Shown: positions 60,656 through 64,000 of the stretch, one piece after another
How positions within the stretch are numbered: the stretch's first letter is position 1
How the letters are laid out: each line of letters starts with the position of its first letter
Source of the DNA: Providencia alcalifaciens
GTDB taxonomy: Bacteria; Pseudomonadota; Gammaproteobacteria; Enterobacterales; Enterobacteriaceae
Length of the DNA: 64,000 nt
NCBI RefSeq assembly: GCF_020271745.1
Contig: NZ_CP084296.1
Coordinates: 2,232,001-2,296,000 of the forward strand
Direction of reading: 5' to 3'
The notes under the pieces: model-generated
What the model was told of the DNA's origin: nothing
Databases searched by the model: none
Seen by the model: only the letters and a program-made list of their open reading frames with translations
Translations under genes and position numbers: made by a program

Positions 60656-60705
60656 GTTGTCTCACTGTGGAAAAAGGGGGGGAAAAGCACTCAAAGCGGC
60701 GAGTA

Positions 60706-61446
60706 TCAGTTACTCCAGCCGCCGTCAATAATTTGTACCGTGCCAGTGGTGTAGGAGCTGGCGTCGGAAGCTAGATACAGCGCTAATTGGGCGAGCTCGT
60801 CGGTAGTACCGATGCGGCCAATCGGTTGACGTGCAACAAATGCCTGATACACATCTTCTTCACTAAGCCCCTGTTCACGGGCTTGTTCAGCGATGCGCTG
60901 ACGCAACGACGGTGATTCCACCGTGCCGGGGCAAATGGCGTTACAACGTATCCCTTGAGTGACATAATCCGCCGCGATTGAGCGTGTTAGCCCGATCACA
61001 GCTGCCTTGGTGGCACTATAGGCAAAGCGGTTCGGTACGCCTTTAACGCTGGAGGCGACCGAAGACATGTTGATAATCGAGCCATTTTTGCGAGCAAGCA
61101 TGCCAGGTAAAAACGCGCGGATCATACGGAACATCGCCGTCACATTGATATCGAGGGCAAATGCCCACTGTTCCTCGCTGCACTCGAGGATAGAACCACT
61201 GTGTACCACGCCAGCACAGTTGAACAGCACGTCAATCGGACCGAGGCTTTTTGCCGCCATAGCGATAGCGGTGGGATCGGTTACGTTTAGTGTCATCGGC
61301 TGAATACCGGGTAACCCTTTCAATTGTTCGATGTTAATGTCGGTGGCTATGACCTCTGCACCAGCCTCGGCGAATAGTTTAGCGGTACTAAAGCCAATCC
61401 CTTGTCCGGCGGCGGTGATCAGTACGCGTTTGTTGGTTAAATTCAT
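60706..61446 (-). CDS. SDR-family 2-keto-3-deoxy-L-fuconate dehydrogenase
   Basis: NAD(P)-dependent short-chain dehydrogenase, 246 residues. Cofactor motif TAAGQGIGFSTA (11-22), NCAGVV, catalytic Ser (MSSVASS) and YSATKAA (YxxxK), ending TTGTVQIIDGGWSN. The TAAGQGIG start and overall form match the BDH2/DHRS6-like group that includes the Xanthomonas KDF dehydrogenase. RBS GGAGAG is 3 bases before the ATG. First gene of the leftward operon SDR-FAH-fucD and divergent from the GntR gene. The substrate assignment rests on context. Confidence 0.88.
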   Translation of the reverse strand: MNLTNKRVLITAAGQGIGFSTAKLFAEAGAEVIATDINIEQLKGLPGIQPMTLNVTDPTAIAMAAKSLGPIDVLFNCAGVVHSGSILECSEEQWAFALDINVTAMFRMIRAFLPGMLARKNGSIINMSSVASSVKGVPNRFAYSATKAAVIGLTRSIAADYVTQGIRCNAICPGTVESPSLRQRIAEQAREQGLSEEDVYQAFVARQPIGRIGTTDELAQLALYLASDASSYTTGTVQIIDGGWSN

Positions 61447-61550
61447 TTTCTCTCCACTATTTTGGTGGTCTAATGGTCAGGCCGCTCAGGGCGATTAAAT
61501 ATCAAAGCGTTAAGATGACAAAAAACACTTTGCGCGTTATGGTTGATGGT

Positions 61551-61635
61551 AATGTAAAAAGGCAGGCTTAAAATATCTTTTAATTAACATATTTTTTACA
61601 TTGTATTGACGGTTTCTCAAGCAAATTGATCAATA
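61551..61635. promoter_or_regulatory. candidate operators between SDR and GntR genes
   Basis: AATGTAAAAA (61551-61560) and TTTTTACATT (61593-61602) are perfect inverted repeats around 32 bases. A second, self-complementary ATTGATCAAT (61625-61634) lies 46 bases before gntR. A TTGACG -35-like hexamer (61606-61611) sits between them. These are plausible sites for the divergent GntR protein. Confidence 0.45.
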
Positions 61636-61679
61636 AATGTGCACTCAATCACTTTTACTCGAATAGCCCAAGGTAACCT

Positions 61680-62438
61680 ATGCCGATCACAAGACTGGAA
61701 AATCCTCGTATTTACAGACAGATAGCAGATCAGTTGAAACGACTTATTGATAACAGTGAATTTGCGCCTGGCAGCCGCTTGCCCTCCGAGAGGGAGTTGG
61801 CTCAACAATTACAGGTTAGCCGTGCTTCTGTACGAGAAGCGCTGATTGCGTTGGAAGTTATTGGCCTAGTGGATGTCAAAGTTGGTAAAGGAGTGATCGT
61901 CAGGGAGCAAACGAAGGCAATAGTGTCGCAGGAACAGGTGATGAAACAAGCTGGGGGCGAGCAATGGACGGAAATTGATGATGAACTGAATATCGCTCTG
62001 GATTTTAATACCGAGCTGCCACCATTCTCCTTGTTGCAAACTCGTTTGTTGATTGAACCAGAGACTGCCGCGCTGGCAGCGCGCCACGGTACAGCTCAGG
62101 AACTGAAGAGTATCCGCGAGGCATACGAACAAAATTGCCGAGATAATCTAGCGGGATCGACCTCCCACCCGGGAGACCGCTTATTCCATATCCGTATTGC
62201 TCAAGCCAGTGGCAACCCAACTTACGCGTTTATCATCGGTCACCTGTTAGGTCACCGCTACGGCAGTATGTTTCGTACGCTTCAGCGCCACTATACAACG
62301 GATGATATGCCACGCCGTTCCGAACAGGAACATCAGGATATTCTGGCTGCGATAGAAATGCGTGACGTGCGTGGCGCACGCAAGGCGATGAAAGCCCATT
62401 TGAACGAAGTGATCGCTATTTTTACCCGTGCACAGTAG
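61680..62438 (+). CDS. GntR-family (FCD/FadR subfamily) regulator of the fuconate genes
   Basis: 252-residue transcription factor. Winged helix at the N-terminus: IYRQIADQLKRLIDNSEFAPG, SRLPSERELAQQLQVSRASVREAL (about 36-60). The C-terminal FCD ligand domain has RLLIEPETAALAARHG and metal-type histidines (RLFHIRIAQASGN, EHQDILAAIEMRD). It is divergent from the SDR-FAH-fucD operon, so it most likely represses it until a sugar-acid intermediate binds. Confidence 0.93.
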   Translation: MPITRLENPRIYRQIADQLKRLIDNSEFAPGSRLPSERELAQQLQVSRASVREALIALEVIGLVDVKVGKGVIVREQTKAIVSQEQVMKQAGGEQWTEIDDELNIALDFNTELPPFSLLQTRLLIEPETAALAARHGTAQELKSIREAYEQNCRDNLAGSTSHPGDRLFHIRIAQASGNPTYAFIIGHLLGHRYGSMFRTLQRHYTTDDMPRRSEQEHQDILAAIEMRDVRGARKAMKAHLNEVIAIFTRAQ

Positions 62439-62515
62439 GTTAATGGGCTCTTTCAGAGCTACGAAAAATTTTTTATCAAATGCTGTCGTTGGTGCATAGA
62501 TGGCGGTTCTGTCGC

Positions 62516-62880
62516 CTATTGAGTATGAGTAAAATTTTTGAAGGAATTTTGAACATACTCAATGGGGGCAAATCACCGTTAGCCGTCTGAAGATTTTCTA
62601 AGTTATCAATGCCAATATTTATGACATCCACCCTCATTTTTCCGAGTCGGCTGTGGGTTTTTCAATAGCCAGTCGTGCTTTGAGCTACCAAAAAAATCGT
62701 TGAACAACAGCGTTATCCCGACAGCCTCTGACATCGTTCATACTGACTCGAAAACCATACCTGTCAGTAAGTAACGATAGTGATTACTTGTATATCGTGT
62801 TACCCAATCACGATGAAAAACCAAGGTTTTTTATTGGCTGGCGTGAGTATCATTCCATCACGATGGCCAAATACACCCAA
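62516..62880 (-). pseudogene. IS3-family transposase (orfB) remnant
   Basis: Frameshifted C-terminal part of an IS3-family DDE transposase. Successive frames read VFHRDWVTRYTSNHYRYLL, then YGFRVSMNDVRG and CRDNAVVQRFF, then (after a run of seven T) GSSKHDWLLKNPQPTR, then LENLQTANGDLPP and IEYVQNSFKNFTHTQ with a stop. The glutamate expected in DNAVVERFF reads as Gln. The N-terminal half and both insertion-sequence ends are not recognisable. The 62439-62903 gap holds nothing else. Confidence 0.85.
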
Positions 62881-62903
62881 TGTTCACCTCCGTGTTTAAT
62901 TGG

Positions 62904-63497
62904 CTAATTTTCCAAGTAATCATTTATTCCCGGAGGCAAGACGAGCTGTGAGGCGACATTGGCGGCGGTTTCTCGTCCTTGCAGTAATTCAATCAATTTT
63001 AGTGCAAAATCAAAGGCTGTCGCAGGACCTTGGCTAGTCAGTAAATTCACTCGCTCATCAAAATAGACGCGCTTATCGACCCATTTATGGGCTGGAATTT
63101 TATCCTGCATGCTTGGAAAACCGGTCATGTTTCCGAGAGGGAATAATTGGTGGTACTCCAAAACTAATGCAGGGGCGGCGCAAATGGCCGCTACAATTTT
63201 TCCATCTAAATGCATACGCCTGATTTTTTCAACGACCAGTGGGCTATCACGAAAAGCTTCTGCTCCTGCCAGCCCCCCGGGTAACACGATGGCGTCAAAA
63301 GGTTCGTCTGCAACGTGGATAATGGGTAGGTCAGCGACGAGTTTAATACCTCGAGATGCTGTTATCTCTAACACTCCGTCTTCCGTCACACTGGCTAATG
63401 TCACCTGTATTCCGGCACGAACCAGTAAATCGGCGGTAGTGACTGTTTCAATTTCTTCACTACCATTGGCGATGCATATCAGCACGGAGGTTGTCAT
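62904..63497 (-). CDS. yajL: DJ-1/PfpI-family protein YajL
   Basis: Oxidative-stress chaperone/deglycase-type protein of the DJ-1 family, 197 residues (E. coli 196). [16 protein letters not shown] at the start, the nucleophile elbow [11 protein letters not shown] with Cys106, and Glu15 of the EEIE segment match E. coli YajL. Its start overlaps the panE 3' end by 38 bases, so it is translated from the panE message. Confidence 0.95.
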   Translation of the reverse strand: MTTSVLICIANGSEEIETVTTADLLVRAGIQVTLASVTEDGVLEITASRGIKLVADLPIIHVADEPFDAIVLPGGLAGAEAFRDSPLVVEKIRRMHLDGKIVAAICAAPALVLEYHQLFPLGNMTGFPSMQDKIPAHKWVDKRVYFDERVNLLTSQGPATAFDFALKLIELLQGRETAANVASQLVLPPGINDYLEN

Positions 63498-64000
63498 AAC
63501 TTTGTTCTCTATTTTTAATTAAGTGGTACAAACGGTCACTCTCAGGGGTGGCTAAGCCATGAGCTCGGGCTTTTTTGATTAAGAAGCCAGTGATGTAATC
63601 AATCTCAGTTCTGCGATGATGACGAACATCTTGCTGCATGGATGAATAGTTTTCTGATGTTTGATGAATAATGTCATAGACGCGTTCAGTCATTTCTTCT
63701 TTATCAGTATGCAATCCCTCGGCAACCATCACTTGGCAGCACTCATCTATGATCTGAGCAATCTGTTCTGGATAGTGAATGATTTGCCCATTGGTACAAT
63801 TGTGTTCCGTGGAAAGCGGGTTTATCACGCAATTAATAACCATTTTTTGCCAAATGGTATTAAGGATTTGATTATGCCATGCCACATCCGGTAGAGCTTC
63901 ATGCAGAATATTAGCGATAGGGTAATAGGCTTCTGCTTGAGGGTTGACTGCACCGATGTGAGTGATGCCGCTAGCAATATGAAAAACTTGGTTGTTATCT
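63460..64000 (-). CDS. panE: 2-dehydropantoate 2-reductase, 5' end outside window
   Basis: C-terminal 180 residues of ketopantoate reductase (pantothenate synthesis). The segment [20 protein letters not shown], then [16 protein letters not shown] with the catalytic Lys/Asn region, and [20 protein letters not shown] match E. coli PanE closely. The N-terminal NADPH domain lies beyond the window. It overlaps yajL downstream, as in E. coli. Confidence 0.96.
   Translation of the reverse strand, partial: DNNQVFHIASGITHIGAVNPQAEAYYPIANILHEALPDVAWHNQILNTIWQKMVINCVINPLSTEHNCTNGQIIHYPEQIAQIIDECCQVMVAEGLHTDKEEMTERVYDIIHQTSENYSSMQQDVRHHRRTEIDYITGFLIKKARAHGLATPESDRLYHLIKNREQSYDNLRADMHRQW

Overview
The window looks like chromosome from a low-GC member of the Morganellaceae, most likely Providencia (Proteus is the main alternative). 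Two things support this. Long stretches keep the gene order known from E. coli (rdgC/mak, sbcC-sbcD/phoB-phoR-brnQ, acpH/queA-tgt-yajC-secD-secF-nrdR-ribD-ribE-nusB-thiL-pgpA, dxs-ispA-xseB/thiI, yajL-panE, and yghB-metC/exbB-exbD). The AT-rich base use, and the accessory genes set into that backbone (sulfated-glycan catabolism, a fimbrial operon, an ERIC-like repeat), fit Providencia/Proteus. The species cannot be fixed from sequence alone.

Left end, 1-4.4 kb: the edge of a uronate/glycosaminoglycan catabolic locus. It holds kduD (cut by the window edge) and a GH105-type unsaturated uronyl hydrolase on the + strand. Facing them is a Tat-exported sulfatase followed by a KdgM-type porin on the - strand. 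Together they would desulfate, import and hydrolyse unsaturated uronide oligosaccharides and feed the 5-keto-4-deoxyuronate route. 4.8-8.6 kb: yghB, metC and the divergent, Fur-boxed exbBD pair; this exbB encodes a long periplasmic extension. 8.6-9.9 kb: an AT-rich gap with a decayed gene, a possible 30-codon gene ending in its own terminator, and a structured leader in front of yedE-yedF. 11.4-18.4 kb: an acetyltransferase, rdgC/mak, an ERIC-like double element plus a 14-bp x5 tandem repeat, cpdB, a small pilin-like exported protein and a nitroreductase.

18.6-31.9 kb: sbcDC, phoBR with a clear Pho box, brnQ, a HigB/HigA-like toxin-antitoxin pair under a large palindromic operator, ggt, a 2-Cys peroxiredoxin and acpH. 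32.2-42.2 kb: core tRNA-modification (queA, tgt), Sec export (yajC, secD, secF), nrdR, riboflavin (ribD, ribE), nusB, thiL and pgpA.

42.9-50.6 kb: an eight-gene chaperone-usher fimbrial operon inserted between pgpA and dxs. It encodes three pilins, three PapD-type chaperones, an usher and a two-domain adhesin. It has an inverted repeat in its upstream region, a terminator after the major pilin and a G9 tract at the chaperone-usher junction. 50.7-55.6 kb: dxs-ispA-xseB and divergent thiI.

55.75-62.9 kb: an accessory catabolic island between thiI and yajL. L-fuconate dehydratase, an SDR dehydrogenase and an FAH-family hydrolase would convert L-fuconate to pyruvate plus L-lactate. LldD would oxidise the lactate, an ACS-type MFS protein is the likely importer, and a divergent GntR/FCD protein the likely regulator. 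A frameshifted IS3-family transposase remnant marks the right border. yajL and the 3' part of panE close the window. No tRNA, rRNA, CRISPR array or intact insertion sequence was seen.
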